NCBI RefSeq assembly: GCF_001494595.1
Contig: NZ_LN929907.1
Coordinates: 1,059,468 to 1,123,467 of the forward strand
DNA length: 64,000 nt
Origin: Mycobacterium sp. M26
Lineage (GTDB): Bacteria; Actinomycetota; Actinomycetes; Mycobacteriales; Mycobacteriaceae
Direction: 5' to 3'
Part shown: positions 16,201 to 24,678 of the stretch, in pieces
How positions within the stretch are numbered: the first letter of the stretch is position 1
Layout of the letters: each line of letters begins with the position of its first letter
Translations under genes and position numbers: made by a program
The notes under the pieces: generated by a model
Seen by the model: the letters and a program-made list of their open reading frames with translations, nothing else
The model's database searches: none
Told to the model about the DNA's origin: nothing

Positions 16201-18341
16201 CGGGACAGCTCACCCTCCAGCGGGCGGCGGCGGCTGCGCACCGATGGTCTGGGTGCATGGAGGAACCGCAGCACCAACGCCTGACCTTCACCGGGATCGG
16301 TGCCGGTCAGCTCCCGGAACTGCTGTTGCAGGGCACGCAGTTCCGGGATGTGTTCGGCGGCCAGCTCGGCCAGATCACCATCGTCGTGGGCGTACAGGAA
16401 CACCGGTGACACCGGCTGGATTCCGATCCCGTGCAGCTGAGCGGCGATCCACACCGCTTCCACCGCCGCCCCGCCGCGGGCGTAATCGGCCAAGGTGTGT
16501 CCGGCCATCGTGACCACGCCGAGCGCTGAGCTGCCCAGCACGCGCTTGGTCACATCCTCGCCGAGTGCGTGCCCGGCGTCCCATTGCGCCAGCCGGGCCA
16601 TCACATCGCCGCGGCGCAGGATGTCCAGCGTCGCGATATCGGCCGGGTCGAGTTCGAGTCCGCGGATGTCGAGTCCGTCCGAGGTGTCTTCGTCGGGCCA
16701 GCGCAGTTCGGAGATCATCTCAGCGTGCAGCCGCGATTGCAGATAGCGAATCCGGTCGGTGGCGGCCAGGATATCCGCGGCGCGCTCGACATCAGGACGC
16801 TCGGTCAGCAATCGCAGAACACCGCCCTCGGCGAGTGCGGCATCTTTGAGCGCTGCAACGGTGGCTGCACTCAGCGCGGTCGGAGTGCCTCGGTGCCGGT
16901 TGGTTTCGCGTTCAAACATCGGTTCGTAGAGGGCGGCCAGGGCGTCGTCGCGGCCGTCGGCGAACGTGATGGTCGCGCGCAACGGCACGTCCCCGCTGTC
17001 CTCGGTGAAGCTGACCGGACCCAGCACGCCACGTGACGCCGCAACCACCCTGGCGTTGAACGCCGCCGCCCCGATCGCGACCGCACTGCCCCGGTAGGCA
17101 ACGTCCATCGTCGAGGTGTACTTGGCTGCCATCTCGACGGTCACCGAATCATTCTGCGCCACAATGTGCCACGGCTGCATGTTGCCCCCCGACGGGGCAC
17201 GCTGGATCGCCGCGGCGACGGCGATCTGCACCGGCTCTGCATCGTGGGTCTCATCGACCGGGGTATCCGCCGCGGGAACGATCATCGCCGGTGGTGCGGG
17301 TTCGGATACCGCGTCAAGCGCACTGGACACGTCGATGCGCACCCGGCCCGATGGCAGCAATTCGCCCAGACCGATGCGGCGCACGGCTTCGGCCACACTG
17401 GCCGCACCCACGGCGATGTCGCCGGCGAGCTGGGGCCAGGTCGACAGCGAGCGGCCGACTTCGACCAGGGAGGCTGCTCCGCGGTCGGACAGTCGCGCGG
17501 CGTCAACGATCCGCAAAACGTGCGGCACTTTGTCGCTGCTGCTGAGCCCGGCCAGCTGCGCGGTGCTCACGTCGCCCAGAAGTCCATGCAGGATCGGGCG
17601 TTCGGGGTCCAGGTCATAGCGCTCGACGTCGATCAGCCCGCGGTCGCTGCTGGCCATCAGCACCGGAATGCGCCGCGCCCGGGCCGCCTCGCGCACCGCG
17701 GCCTTGATGTCCAGTGAGTCGCATTCCTCGACGACCACGTCCAGACCGTCCAGGAAGCCGTCGATCGATTCCGCGGTGACGCCCGATGTCGACACGGTGA
17801 CCGGCAGGTAGGGGTCGAGTTCGGCGATCCGTCGTGCCGCGACGATCGCCTTGTTCACGCCGATGTCGAATACCGTTGCCGGAACCCGATTCAGGTTCGA
17901 CAGCTCGAGGGTGTCGAAGTCGGCGAGCCGCAGTTCGCCGCACAGTCCCTCGGCGGCCAGCGTATGGGCGATCGCGTGACCCACCGAAAGGCCGACCACT
18001 CCGATCCGCAGTCCGGCCAGCCGCTGCTGCTCGGCCAGCGTGATCATGTTGCGGTTGCGATCCAGCCGCAGCCGGCGGAAAGCCCGCGGACCCGGGATGG
18101 CCATGACCGCCCGGCGCCACGGGTAGTACGCCCAGCGCATCGGCTCGGCAAGGATCTCCTGATCTGGGGTAGGACGCAGCGCCTGCAGAGCGTCCGCGAA
18201 CTCAGCTGTGCGGTCGACGAATTCGATGGATGCGTCGGATCGCAGCTGTTCGAGTGCGGCGGTGTCGTCGGGGTTACCGCTGAGCAGAAGGTGTGCGCTG
18301 TAGGCGTCCGCGCCGATTCCGGCGGAGACGTCGAAACTCAC
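16197..18341 (-). CDS. moeY: ThiF-nitroreductase fusion, MoeY/Rv1355c type
   Basis: A 714-residue two-domain protein. The first part (about 95-340) is a ThiF/E1-like adenylation domain: RIGVVGLSVGHAIAHTLA is the nucleotide loop, followed by LADFDTLELSNLNR, the hallmark D-x-D-x-(V/L)-x-x-S-N-L-x-R motif. The second part (about 375-700) is a nitroreductase-like FMN domain: RAPSGGNMQPWHIV is the FMN-binding opening. This fusion is annotated in M. tuberculosis as a molybdopterin biosynthesis protein, MoeY, but no ThiS/MoaD-type partner is visible here and that function is unproven. It is coupled by 4-base overlaps both to the GNAT-like gene upstream and to the c-di-GMP enzyme downstream. Confidence 0.85.
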   Translation of the reverse strand: MSFDVSAGIGADAYSAHLLLSGNPDDTAALEQLRSDASIEFVDRTAEFADALQALRPTPDQEILAEPMRWAYYPWRRAVMAIPGPRAFRRLRLDRNRNMITLAEQQRLAGLRIGVVGLSVGHAIAHTLAAEGLCGELRLADFDTLELSNLNRVPATVFDIGVNKAIVAARRIAELDPYLPVTVSTSGVTAESIDGFLDGLDVVVEECDSLDIKAAVREAARARRIPVLMASSDRGLIDVERYDLDPERPILHGLLGDVSTAQLAGLSSSDKVPHVLRIVDAARLSDRGAASLVEVGRSLSTWPQLAGDIAVGAASVAEAVRRIGLGELLPSGRVRIDVSSALDAVSEPAPPAMIVPAADTPVDETHDAEPVQIAVAAAIQRAPSGGNMQPWHIVAQNDSVTVEMAAKYTSTMDVAYRGSAVAIGAAAFNARVVAASRGVLGPVSFTEDSGDVPLRATITFADGRDDALAALYEPMFERETNRHRGTPTALSAATVAALKDAALAEGGVLRLLTERPDVERAADILAATDRIRYLQSRLHAEMISELRWPDEDTSDGLDIRGLELDPADIATLDILRRGDVMARLAQWDAGHALGEDVTKRVLGSSALGVVTMAGHTLADYARGGAAVEAVWIAAQLHGIGIQPVSPVFLYAHDDGDLAELAAEHIPELRALQQQFRELTGTDPGEGQALVLRFLHAPRPSVRSRRRPLEGELSR

Positions 18342-19090
18342 ATGCCACTCCCGTACTGCATGCCGAAGCCGCTGAACTCGTCGGACAGCGTGGCGAGCAT
18401 GCGCATTTCCTTGACGATCTTTGCCAGCTGCCGCGGCTCGGCGTGATTGGCGAAGGTACGCCGGTCCCAGAACATGAGCTTGGTGCGGTAGCGGTCACTG
18501 GGATAGGCGGCGGCGGGAATCTTGCTGGCCACCACGCCACCCGACGAGCTCCACCGGTCGAGCACGTGCGCGGCGGCGGTCGCCATGATGAACTGCGCGC
18601 CCAGCAGCGACATCGTCGGGAACGCGGTCCGGGCGAAGGTGTTCGTCAGCGAGCCGGCCCGTTCGGGGTCGTCGGCGACCCACGCCGACTTCATCTCGAC
18701 CACGCCGAACGGCAGACGGTCGGTGATCATCTTGCGGACCATGTCCTGGCCCGGCTGACCTTCCCACTCGACGATGGCGTGGGACTCGTCGGCGTCGAAG
18801 TACGGGCCCTTGGCGCGCAGACCGCCGACCACGGCGCCGCTAGGATCCAGTGCGGTGTAGAACAGCGTGGTGTCCCGGCCGTCGGAGAACGACTCCAGGT
18901 CCAGCGCGGCCTCGACACCGTGCTTTCGGTAGCTGCGTTGGGCTCCCTGAAGGTAGTCTTGCCACAGACCAGGTTCGCTGCCCGGTTGCGCAAGCACGAT
19001 GGTGCACCCCGTGTCCTCGTCCTGCCAGCTAATGGTTTCAGGCAGGTGGTACAGGGTCTCGTCAGGAACGGCCAGCACAGAGGTGTTCAT
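18338..19090 (-). CDS. Hypothetical protein, possible GNAT/autoinducer-synthase-like acyltransferase
   Basis: A 250-residue soluble protein. The middle reads ESFSDGRDTTLFYTALDPSGAVVGGLRAKGPY and later HAIVEWEG; acidic residues before a strand, then G-x-V-V-G-G-x-R, recall the GNAT fold of LuxI-type and N-acyl amino acid synthases. The match is by pattern only and could be wrong. Start taken as ATG 19088-19090 (MNTSVLAVPDE); an earlier in-frame start 16 codons upstream gives an extension without family character. First gene of the operon leading to the ThiF-nitroreductase fusion (4-base overlap) and the c-di-GMP enzyme. Candidate operators lie at 19146-19176 and 19234-19249. Confidence 0.72.
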   Translation of the reverse strand: MNTSVLAVPDETLYHLPETISWQDEDTGCTIVLAQPGSEPGLWQDYLQGAQRSYRKHGVEAALDLESFSDGRDTTLFYTALDPSGAVVGGLRAKGPYFDADESHAIVEWEGQPGQDMVRKMITDRLPFGVVEMKSAWVADDPERAGSLTNTFARTAFPTMSLLGAQFIMATAAAHVLDRWSSSGGVVASKIPAAAYPSDRYRTKLMFWDRRTFANHAEPRQLAKIVKEMRMLATLSDEFSGFGMQYGSGM

Positions 19091-19145
19091 CGTTTCCCAT
19101 CCATCAGACGGCTTGCGAACAGGGTTGCCGCAGGTCACGCCACGC

Positions 19146-19176
19146 TTGCGTAGCCACCGAATATGCGATTACGCAA
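19146..19176. promoter_or_regulatory. Dyad TTGCGTA-N17-TACGCAA upstream of the moeY-like operon
   Basis: Perfect 7-bp arms; a smaller nested dyad TGCG-ATTA-CGCA occupies 19164-19175. It starts 56 bases upstream of the first gene of the minus-strand operon, within the expected promoter zone. The binding protein is unknown. Confidence 0.4.
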
Positions 19177-19233
19177 ATATCAGTATCTCGCTGAAAGGGG
19201 CCAAGACTCCACCCGTCAGCCCGAAAAACATTG

Positions 19234-19249
19234 CCTACTGGGCAGTAGG
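19234..19249. promoter_or_regulatory. 16-bp palindrome CCTACTGGGCAGTAGG
   Basis: Seven-base arms flank a GG centre with no mismatch. Sixteen bases of near-perfect symmetry in a non-coding region is typical of a TetR or MarR operator. It is about 145 bases upstream of the moeY-like operon. In M. tuberculosis a TetR gene (Rv1353c) lies beside Rv1354c-Rv1355c, so a distant TetR could act here; that is inference. Confidence 0.45.
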
Positions 19250-19759
19250 TTGACCTGCTCATGGCAAACCCCGACTGGCGAAACACCGAACTGGATGTCC
19301 GGAATCGACAATGTCCGAGGTCACAGGTGGTGAGGCCGCTCGGAGGGTGCTGGACCCTACACTTTCGATCGGCGCGTCGCAGAAGGTCGTTACCGCCGGG
19401 TTGCGTGGTCTTCGACACGTTCACAGCAGGCTTGACGGGTCGAAACGGGGGTCGGCAGGCCCGCTCTGGAACAGGTTCTCGGAGGCCTGCAGAGGTGTTG
19501 CGAGGACCCCGATGACAGCCTCTCGGCAGGGGCGCTCGGACACCCGGAAACGACGCTTTCGGCGGGTCGGATCCGACACCGTTCAGCAAACTATCGTGCG
19601 GCTAACCTGGGGTGCCGTGGCAGAGGTCGGAGGCGTCACTGGACGGTCACTGGTGGTAGCCACGCCATCGCTTCACGCGGGGCGGGATCGCCGCACCGCC
19701 CGGGGTTCATCGGTGTCGGGGCGCGCCGACGTGCGGGTGTTCAACGCGGTGGGACACCG

Positions 19760-20404
19760 GTGAGCGACCCGGGTCCCACGGAGTGGAGTACGGGTGCGCC
19801 GGGTGTCGGGCCGTGGCCCGGCGACCCGCCGGATGATCCGCGCTACGACCCGCAGCTGCTGCGCGACGGCGACACGCGCAATGTCGTCGACGCCTACCGG
19901 TACTGGTCGAGGGAGGCGATCATCGCCGACATCGACCGCCGCCGGCATCCGCTGCACGTGGCGATCGAGAACTTCGGAAACGACGCCAACATCGGCGCCG
20001 TCGTGCGCACCGCCAATGCCTTCGCCGTCGACACGGTGCACATCGTCGGACGTCGACGCTGGAATCGCCGGGGCGCCATGGTGACCGATCGTTACCAGCG
20101 GCTGATGCACCACGACAGCGCCGAGGCATTACTGGGCTTTGCTGCGGACGCCGGTTTGACGGCGATCGCGGTCGACAACGTTCCCGGCGCGGTTCCGCTG
20201 GAAACCACTGCGTTGCCGCGAGATTGCCTGCTGGTGTTCGGTCAGGAGGGGCCGGGGATCTCCGAGGCGACGCAGAACGGCGCCGCATTGACGGTGTCGA
20301 TCGCGCAGTTCGGTTCCACCCGCAGCATCAACGCGGCGGTCGCAGCCGGGATCGCGATGCACGCCTGGATCCGACGATGGGCTGACCTTTCCCAGGCCTG
20401 GTAG
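19760..20404 (+). CDS. TrmH/SpoU-family RNA 2'-O-methyltransferase (Rv0380c-like)
   Basis: A 214-residue knotted SAM-dependent methyltransferase acting on tRNA or rRNA ribose. All three SpoU motifs are present: NDANIGAVVRTANAFAVDTVHIVG (with the catalytic Arg), LLVFGQEGPGISE, and SIAQFGSTRSINAAVAAGI. There is no separate N-terminal L30e-type domain, so it is of the shorter SpoU kind. Start GTG 19760. The target nucleotide is not predictable. It is followed after 16 bases by the GH76 gene, with which it is probably co-transcribed. Confidence 0.92.
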   Translation: MSDPGPTEWSTGAPGVGPWPGDPPDDPRYDPQLLRDGDTRNVVDAYRYWSREAIIADIDRRRHPLHVAIENFGNDANIGAVVRTANAFAVDTVHIVGRRRWNRRGAMVTDRYQRLMHHDSAEALLGFAADAGLTAIAVDNVPGAVPLETTALPRDCLLVFGQEGPGISEATQNGAALTVSIAQFGSTRSINAAVAAGIAMHAWIRRWADLSQAW

Positions 20405-20420
20405 GGCAGGATTGGACATC

Positions 20421-21521
20421 ATGGACCAGCTGTGGGCGAACCGGGCGGCCAGCGCCGAAGCCGCCATCGCGAAACGACATCTGCGCCGGCTCTGGCAGCT
20501 GCCCGGCACCCAACTCGGCGTGGTCGGCTGGCCGCCCACCCGCCGTGACTCGATGTACGGCACATGGCATTACTGGTGGCAGGCGCACCTGCTGGACTGC
20601 CTGATCGACGCCCAGGTACGCGACCCGCAGCCGGCCCGGCTGACCAGTATCTCCCGGCAGATCCGCGGGCACCGGATCCGCAACAACGGCCGGTGGACCA
20701 ACAGCTACTACGACGACATGGCGTGGCTGGCGCTGGCCCTGGAACGCGCCAGCCGGCTGGTGGATATCGATCGCGAACGCGCCCTGAAGACCCTCAGTGA
20801 ACAGTTCATCAAGTCCTGGGTTCCCGAGGATGGCGGCGGAATCCCTTGGCGCAAACAGGATCAGTTCTTCAATGCGCCCGCCAACGGTCCGGCCGGTATC
20901 TTCCTGGCCCGCTACGGCGACCGGCTGCGCCGCGCCCAGCAGATGGCCGACTGGATCGACGAGACGCTGATCGACCCCGAGACGCATCTGGTGTTCGACG
21001 GCATCAAGGCCGGCTCCCTGGTGCGCGCCCAGTACACCTACTGCCAGGGTGTGGTCCTCGGGTTGGAAACCGAACTGGCCGCGCGGACCGCCGACGAACG
21101 GCATCCGGCGCGGGTGCGGCGACTGGTCGCCGCGATCGACGCGCACATGGCGCCGGGCGGGGTGATCAAGGGCGCCGGGGGCGGCGATGGCGGCCTGTTC
21201 TCCGGCATCACCGCCCGGTATCTGGCGTTGACGGCGACAGCGCTGCCGGGTGATTCGGCACAGGACGTCGCCGCCCGGGACGCGGCGCGCAGAATCGTGC
21301 AGGCGTCGGCGCAGGCAGCTTGGGACAACCGCCAAACCGTCGACGGCCTGCCGCTTTTCGGTCCGTTCTGGGACCGGACCGCTGAGATTCCGGCAGTCGG
21401 CGGCAAGGAGGCTCAGTTCATCGAGGGTGCGGTGCATTCATCGGCGACACCCGAACGCGACCTGTCCGTACAGCTGTCAGGATGGATGCTGATGGAGGCC
21501 GCGCACACGGTGTCGCAGTGA
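20421..21521 (+). CDS. Glycoside hydrolase family 76 protein (Rv0365c-like)
   Basis: A 366-residue (alpha/alpha)6-barrel protein related to alpha-1,6-mannanases. NSYYDDMAWLALAL contains the adjacent Asp pair that is the catalytic signature of GH76. Other barrel landmarks are GTWHYWWQAHLLDC, GGIPWRK, NGPAGIFLAR and TYCQGVVLG. No signal peptide is seen, so it would be cytoplasmic, unlike the secreted fungal and Bacteroides enzymes. A role on mannose-containing glycans or lipoglycan intermediates is inferred from the family. ATG 20421 is preferred to TTG 20412 three codons upstream. The stop overlaps the start of the nhaA-like gene (GTGA). Confidence 0.88.
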   Translation: MDQLWANRAASAEAAIAKRHLRRLWQLPGTQLGVVGWPPTRRDSMYGTWHYWWQAHLLDCLIDAQVRDPQPARLTSISRQIRGHRIRNNGRWTNSYYDDMAWLALALERASRLVDIDRERALKTLSEQFIKSWVPEDGGGIPWRKQDQFFNAPANGPAGIFLARYGDRLRRAQQMADWIDETLIDPETHLVFDGIKAGSLVRAQYTYCQGVVLGLETELAARTADERHPARVRRLVAAIDAHMAPGGVIKGAGGGDGGLFSGITARYLALTATALPGDSAQDVAARDAARRIVQASAQAAWDNRQTVDGLPLFGPFWDRTAEIPAVGGKEAQFIEGAVHSSATPERDLSVQLSGWMLMEAAHTVSQ

Positions 21522-23332
21522 GAGGGCCACGCGCCGGTCGGGACCCGACCGCCAAACGCTTCGGCGAGAACGCCGCCGCGGCATTGCTGCTCATCTTCAC
21601 CCTCGCCGCGGTGCTATGGGCGAATTCGCCCTGGGCGCATACCTATTCGGAGTTCTGGGAAACCCCGGTCGGGCTCACGTTCGGCACCACCCACGCGGAG
21701 TTGACCGTCAAGGAACTGGTCAACGACGGCCTGATGGCGTTCTTCTTCTTCATCGTCGGGCTAGAGGTCAAGGCGCAGTTCACCATCGGCGAGCTCACCG
21801 AGCGGTCCCGTGCACTGGTGCCGGTGGTGGCGGCGATCGCCGGGCTGACGCTGCCCGCCCTGATCTTCCTGTTGTTCAACCCTTCCGGTGATGCGGCCAG
21901 CGCCTGGGGTGTGGTGATCTCGACCGACACCGCCTTCCTGGTCGGGGCATTGGCGATCATCTCGCCGAAGTATCCGGCCCGGTTGCGGACATTCCTGCTG
22001 ACGCTGGCCGTGGTCGACGACGTCGGCGCGCTGGCGGCGATCGCGCTGTTCTACTCCGAGAAGATCAGCGCCGCTCCGCTGCTGATCGCAGTGCTGCTGC
22101 TGGCCTGCCTCATCGGGGTGCGCTACCTTCCGCCGGCCGTGCGTGGTCTGGCGTATTCCGTTCTGGCCGTGGGGCTATGGCTTGCGCTCTTCGCCGGTGG
22201 GGTGCATCCGACCCTGGCCGGTGTGGCGGTCGCGCTGGTGATCCCGGTCTTCACCCCGGAACGCCAGCGGGTGGAAGCGGCCGTCGAGGTGATCCGGGCG
22301 TTCCGCCAGTCGCCCAACTCGCAGTACGCGCGGGCCGCCACCCGCAGTCTGCGCGACTCGATCTCCATCAACGAACGGCTGGTCACTGCGTTCAGCCCGT
22401 ACGTGTCCTTCGCGGTGCTCCCGGTCTTCGCGCTCGCCAACGCCGGTGTGCACCTGGATGGCGACACCATCGCGGCCGCGGCGCGCTCACCCCTGACGTG
22501 GGGTGTGGTCGTCGGTCTGGTGGCGGGCAAGCTGATCGGCATCACCGGCGCGACGTGGTTGGTGCAGCGCACCGGCTTGGGGCGGTTGGCCCCCGGGCTG
22601 ACATTGCGCCGGGTGGCCGGGGGTGCGGCGTTGTCCGGCATCGGATTCACCATCGCGCTATTCATCGTCGACATCGCGATCAAGGACCCGAGGTCCCAGG
22701 ACCTGGCTCGGGTGGGTGTGCTGGTGGCCTCGATCGTGGCATTCGCCCTGGGCTGGGCGATCTTCCGGCTCACCGACTGGCTGAGCCCACCGGTACCGGT
22801 GGGGCTCAAACTCATCCGTGAGGTCGATCCCGAACGTGACCACTACCGCGGCACTGTCGACGCGCCGCTGACCTTGGTCGAGTACGGCGACTTCGAGTGT
22901 CCCTTCTGCAGTCGCGCCACCGGGTCGATCGACGAGGTGCGGGCCCATTTCGGCGACGAGTTGCTCTATGTGTGGCGGCACCTGCCGCTGGAACGGGTGC
23001 ATCCGCGGTCGGTGGACGCCGCCCGGGCCAGTGAGGCCGCCGCCCTGCAGGGCAAGTTCTTCGAGATGGGCAGCAAGATGTTCGAGTTTCAGGACTTCCT
23101 GGAATGGCAGCACATCTATCGGTACGCCGACCAAGTCGGTTGTGACATCGCGCAATTCGATGACGACGTCCACTCCGCGAGGGTCCTCCATCGTGTCGAG
23201 GACGATTCCCAGGACGCCGAGGTGATGGACCTCAACGGGACTCCGACATTCTTCGTCAACGGGATCCGGCACAAAGGCCCCTACGATTCAGCCAGTCTGA
23301 TCCGCGCGTTGGAGGCCACCCGTCCGCACTGA
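21518..23332 (+). CDS. nhaA: NhaA Na+/H+ antiporter fused to a DsbA-like thioredoxin domain
   Basis: A 604-residue fusion. Residues about 15-415 form an NhaA antiporter: STDTAFLVG carries the periplasmic-funnel Asp, LAVVDDVGALAAIALFY the paired transport Asp residues, and VAGKLIGI the functional Lys, all as in E. coli NhaA. Residues about 435-604 are a DsbA/thioredoxin-4 domain: LVEYGDFECPFC has the redox motif C461-P-F-C464, and NGTPTFFVNG has the cis-Pro. GTG 21518 overlaps the GH76 stop by 4 bases. The fused domain could reduce or oxidise a cysteine in response to redox state, or act on partner proteins; its side of the membrane is unsettled. Confidence 0.92.
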   Translation: MRGPRAGRDPTAKRFGENAAAALLLIFTLAAVLWANSPWAHTYSEFWETPVGLTFGTTHAELTVKELVNDGLMAFFFFIVGLEVKAQFTIGELTERSRALVPVVAAIAGLTLPALIFLLFNPSGDAASAWGVVISTDTAFLVGALAIISPKYPARLRTFLLTLAVVDDVGALAAIALFYSEKISAAPLLIAVLLLACLIGVRYLPPAVRGLAYSVLAVGLWLALFAGGVHPTLAGVAVALVIPVFTPERQRVEAAVEVIRAFRQSPNSQYARAATRSLRDSISINERLVTAFSPYVSFAVLPVFALANAGVHLDGDTIAAAARSPLTWGVVVGLVAGKLIGITGATWLVQRTGLGRLAPGLTLRRVAGGAALSGIGFTIALFIVDIAIKDPRSQDLARVGVLVASIVAFALGWAIFRLTDWLSPPVPVGLKLIREVDPERDHYRGTVDAPLTLVEYGDFECPFCSRATGSIDEVRAHFGDELLYVWRHLPLERVHPRSVDAARASEAAALQGKFFEMGSKMFEFQDFLEWQHIYRYADQVGCDIAQFDDDVHSARVLHRVEDDSQDAEVMDLNGTPTFFVNGIRHKGPYDSASLIRALEATRPH

Positions 23333-23436
23333 GCATCCAGTTGCCGGAGTTGGCCTCCGGCCGGGGGCGCGGCACGTAGGCTGCCCACAACGATCCATGG
23401 CCGGCTCGTTCGGCCGATGAGCAGTGGAGCACCCGC

Positions 23437-24651
23437 ATGCGGCCAGCGGAACCGAAGACGTGGATGTCTGCGGCCGTCGTGGCAGCGGGACTCGGCGCTG
23501 CGGCGCTCCTCGCCGGCCTGGGCGTCGCCTCGGCGGACACGGACAGTACGCCGAACCAGCCGGCCACCACCGCCCAGCATTCCGCGGGGCCCGCCGGTAA
23601 GACCACCGGGAGCGTGGCGCGGGCCCGGCACACCGACCGGCCCCCGGCCGCGGCGTCAGCCGCACGCCGGACGCCGGCCCTCACCGCCGGCCCTCGCCGC
23701 GTCGTCCGCCTGGTCCCATCGGTGGATGTCGCGTCCGTCCCGCCGGCGGTGTTCGACCAACCGGATGTCTCGGTCACCGCCGTGGGGCAGCAGAGCCTGC
23801 GGGTGCGAGGGGTGGCTACCCCGAAGGCGCCCGAACCCGTCGTCCAGTGGCTCTACCGTTGGCATCCGCCCACCGGCGACGTCGTCACCGTCGACCCCCC
23901 GATCCCCGCCGACACCGCCCACACCCCGTATGGCGACATCGGAAAGTGGATGATCCGCCCGGGCAACGCGGTTGCCGACTGGGGCGGGGTGAAGTACGGG
24001 GGCAAAACGCTCTACGAACCGAACAACGTGGTCAACGTCGATGCCGCGCCGGGCACGCCCGCCGACACCGCCCACACCCCGTATGGCGACATCGGAAAGT
24101 GGATGATCCGCCCGGGCAACGCGGTTGCCGACTGGGGCGGGGTGAAGTACGGGTGCAAAACGCTCTACGAACCGATCAACGTGGTCATCGTCGATGCCGC
24201 GTCGGGCACGGTGGAGGAATCGGCGCAACGGCTCAACACCGCCATGGCGGCAGCCGGATTCCCCGCCATGGCACTGCACAGCACCGGCTTCACCGGGGTG
24301 ATCGGCGGCGTGCCGTACGGTCAACAGCCGGCCATCGCCTGGCAGGCGTACTCGGATGCCAACTTCCTGCTGCCCAATAATCACGGCCGGGTGTTCGGGC
24401 CCGCCCCCGGTCCGGACGGCATCGGCTATGTGTGGACCGCGTCGTTCAGCCGCGAGCAGGTAGGGCTGTATCGCTTTGTGCCGAAGCATCTTTACGTGTC
24501 GTTCGGCGTTGCTCGCGAGGCGGTGCGTTCGGGCCTGGTGCGTGCGGGTGCGCTCGATCTCGGTCTGGTGGACCTGGACAACAACTATTCGACGCCGACG
24601 TGGACCACCGGCGACCATGACGGGTACGCGGCAGTCCTCGTCCTATCCTGA
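23437..24651 (+). CDS. Secreted protein with an internal tandem duplication, hypothetical
   Basis: A 404-residue exported protein. A signal peptide ends near GVASA|DTDS (about residues 1-32), followed by a low-complexity Ala/Thr/Arg region to about residue 90. Residues 157-207 and 208-258 are near-identical 51-residue repeats (HTPYGDIGKWMIRPGNAVAD, then WGGVKYG and KTLYEP). A C-terminal domain of about 145 residues follows (VVIVDAASGTVEESAQRL, then AFSREQVGLYRF-like segments). I do not recognise the family. The second repeat changes GGK to GCK, making the only cysteine of the mature protein. Monocistronic by spacing: 104 bases after nhaA and convergent with the LysR gene. Confidence 0.8.
   Translation: MRPAEPKTWMSAAVVAAGLGAAALLAGLGVASADTDSTPNQPATTAQHSAGPAGKTTGSVARARHTDRPPAAASAARRTPALTAGPRRVVRLVPSVDVASVPPAVFDQPDVSVTAVGQQSLRVRGVATPKAPEPVVQWLYRWHPPTGDVVTVDPPIPADTAHTPYGDIGKWMIRPGNAVADWGGVKYGGKTLYEPNNVVNVDAAPGTPADTAHTPYGDIGKWMIRPGNAVADWGGVKYGCKTLYEPINVVIVDAASGTVEESAQRLNTAMAAAGFPAMALHSTGFTGVIGGVPYGQQPAIAWQAYSDANFLLPNNHGRVFGPAPGPDGIGYVWTASFSREQVGLYRFVPKHLYVSFGVAREAVRSGLVRAGALDLGLVDLDNNYSTPTWTTGDHDGYAAVLVLS
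23905..24210 (+). repeat. Tandem in-frame 153-bp duplication
   Basis: Copy one is 23905-24057 and copy two 24058-24210, both exactly 51 codons. I count four base differences: Gly to Cys (GGC/TGC), two A-to-T changes turning Asn codons into Ile, and one Pro to Ser. The near-identity of the DNA, including synonymous positions, indicates a recent duplication or ongoing conversion. Confidence 0.93.
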
Positions 24652-24678
24652 CGGAACGCTCCTCGCGGTGTCGAACCG

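Larger units (their letters stand above)
19091..19759. other. 669-base region without a well-supported gene
   Basis: Holds the two dyads described separately and probably promoters for both flanking operons. A plus-strand frame 19311-19763 stays open to the start of the RNA methyltransferase gene and ends in a GTGA overlap with it. Its last 48 codons from GTG 19617 have about 75% GC at third positions, lower than neighbouring genes, and I recognise no domain. It may be a leader or small gene, or chance. Confidence 0.4.

Noticed and set aside
19104..19589. Minus-strand frame of 161 codons in the long intergenic region
   Set aside because: Would overlap the start of the GNAT-like gene and both dyads, has no domain and an amino-acid composition typical of random GC-rich sequence.
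20328..21437. A 369-codon minus-strand frame over the GH76 gene
   Set aside because: The plus-strand product has the GH76 Asp pair and family landmarks; the reverse frame has none.
23905..24210. Possible insertion-sequence ends or attachment sites
   Set aside because: The two copies are directly adjacent, in frame and within coding sequence, with no inverted termini or transposase nearby.
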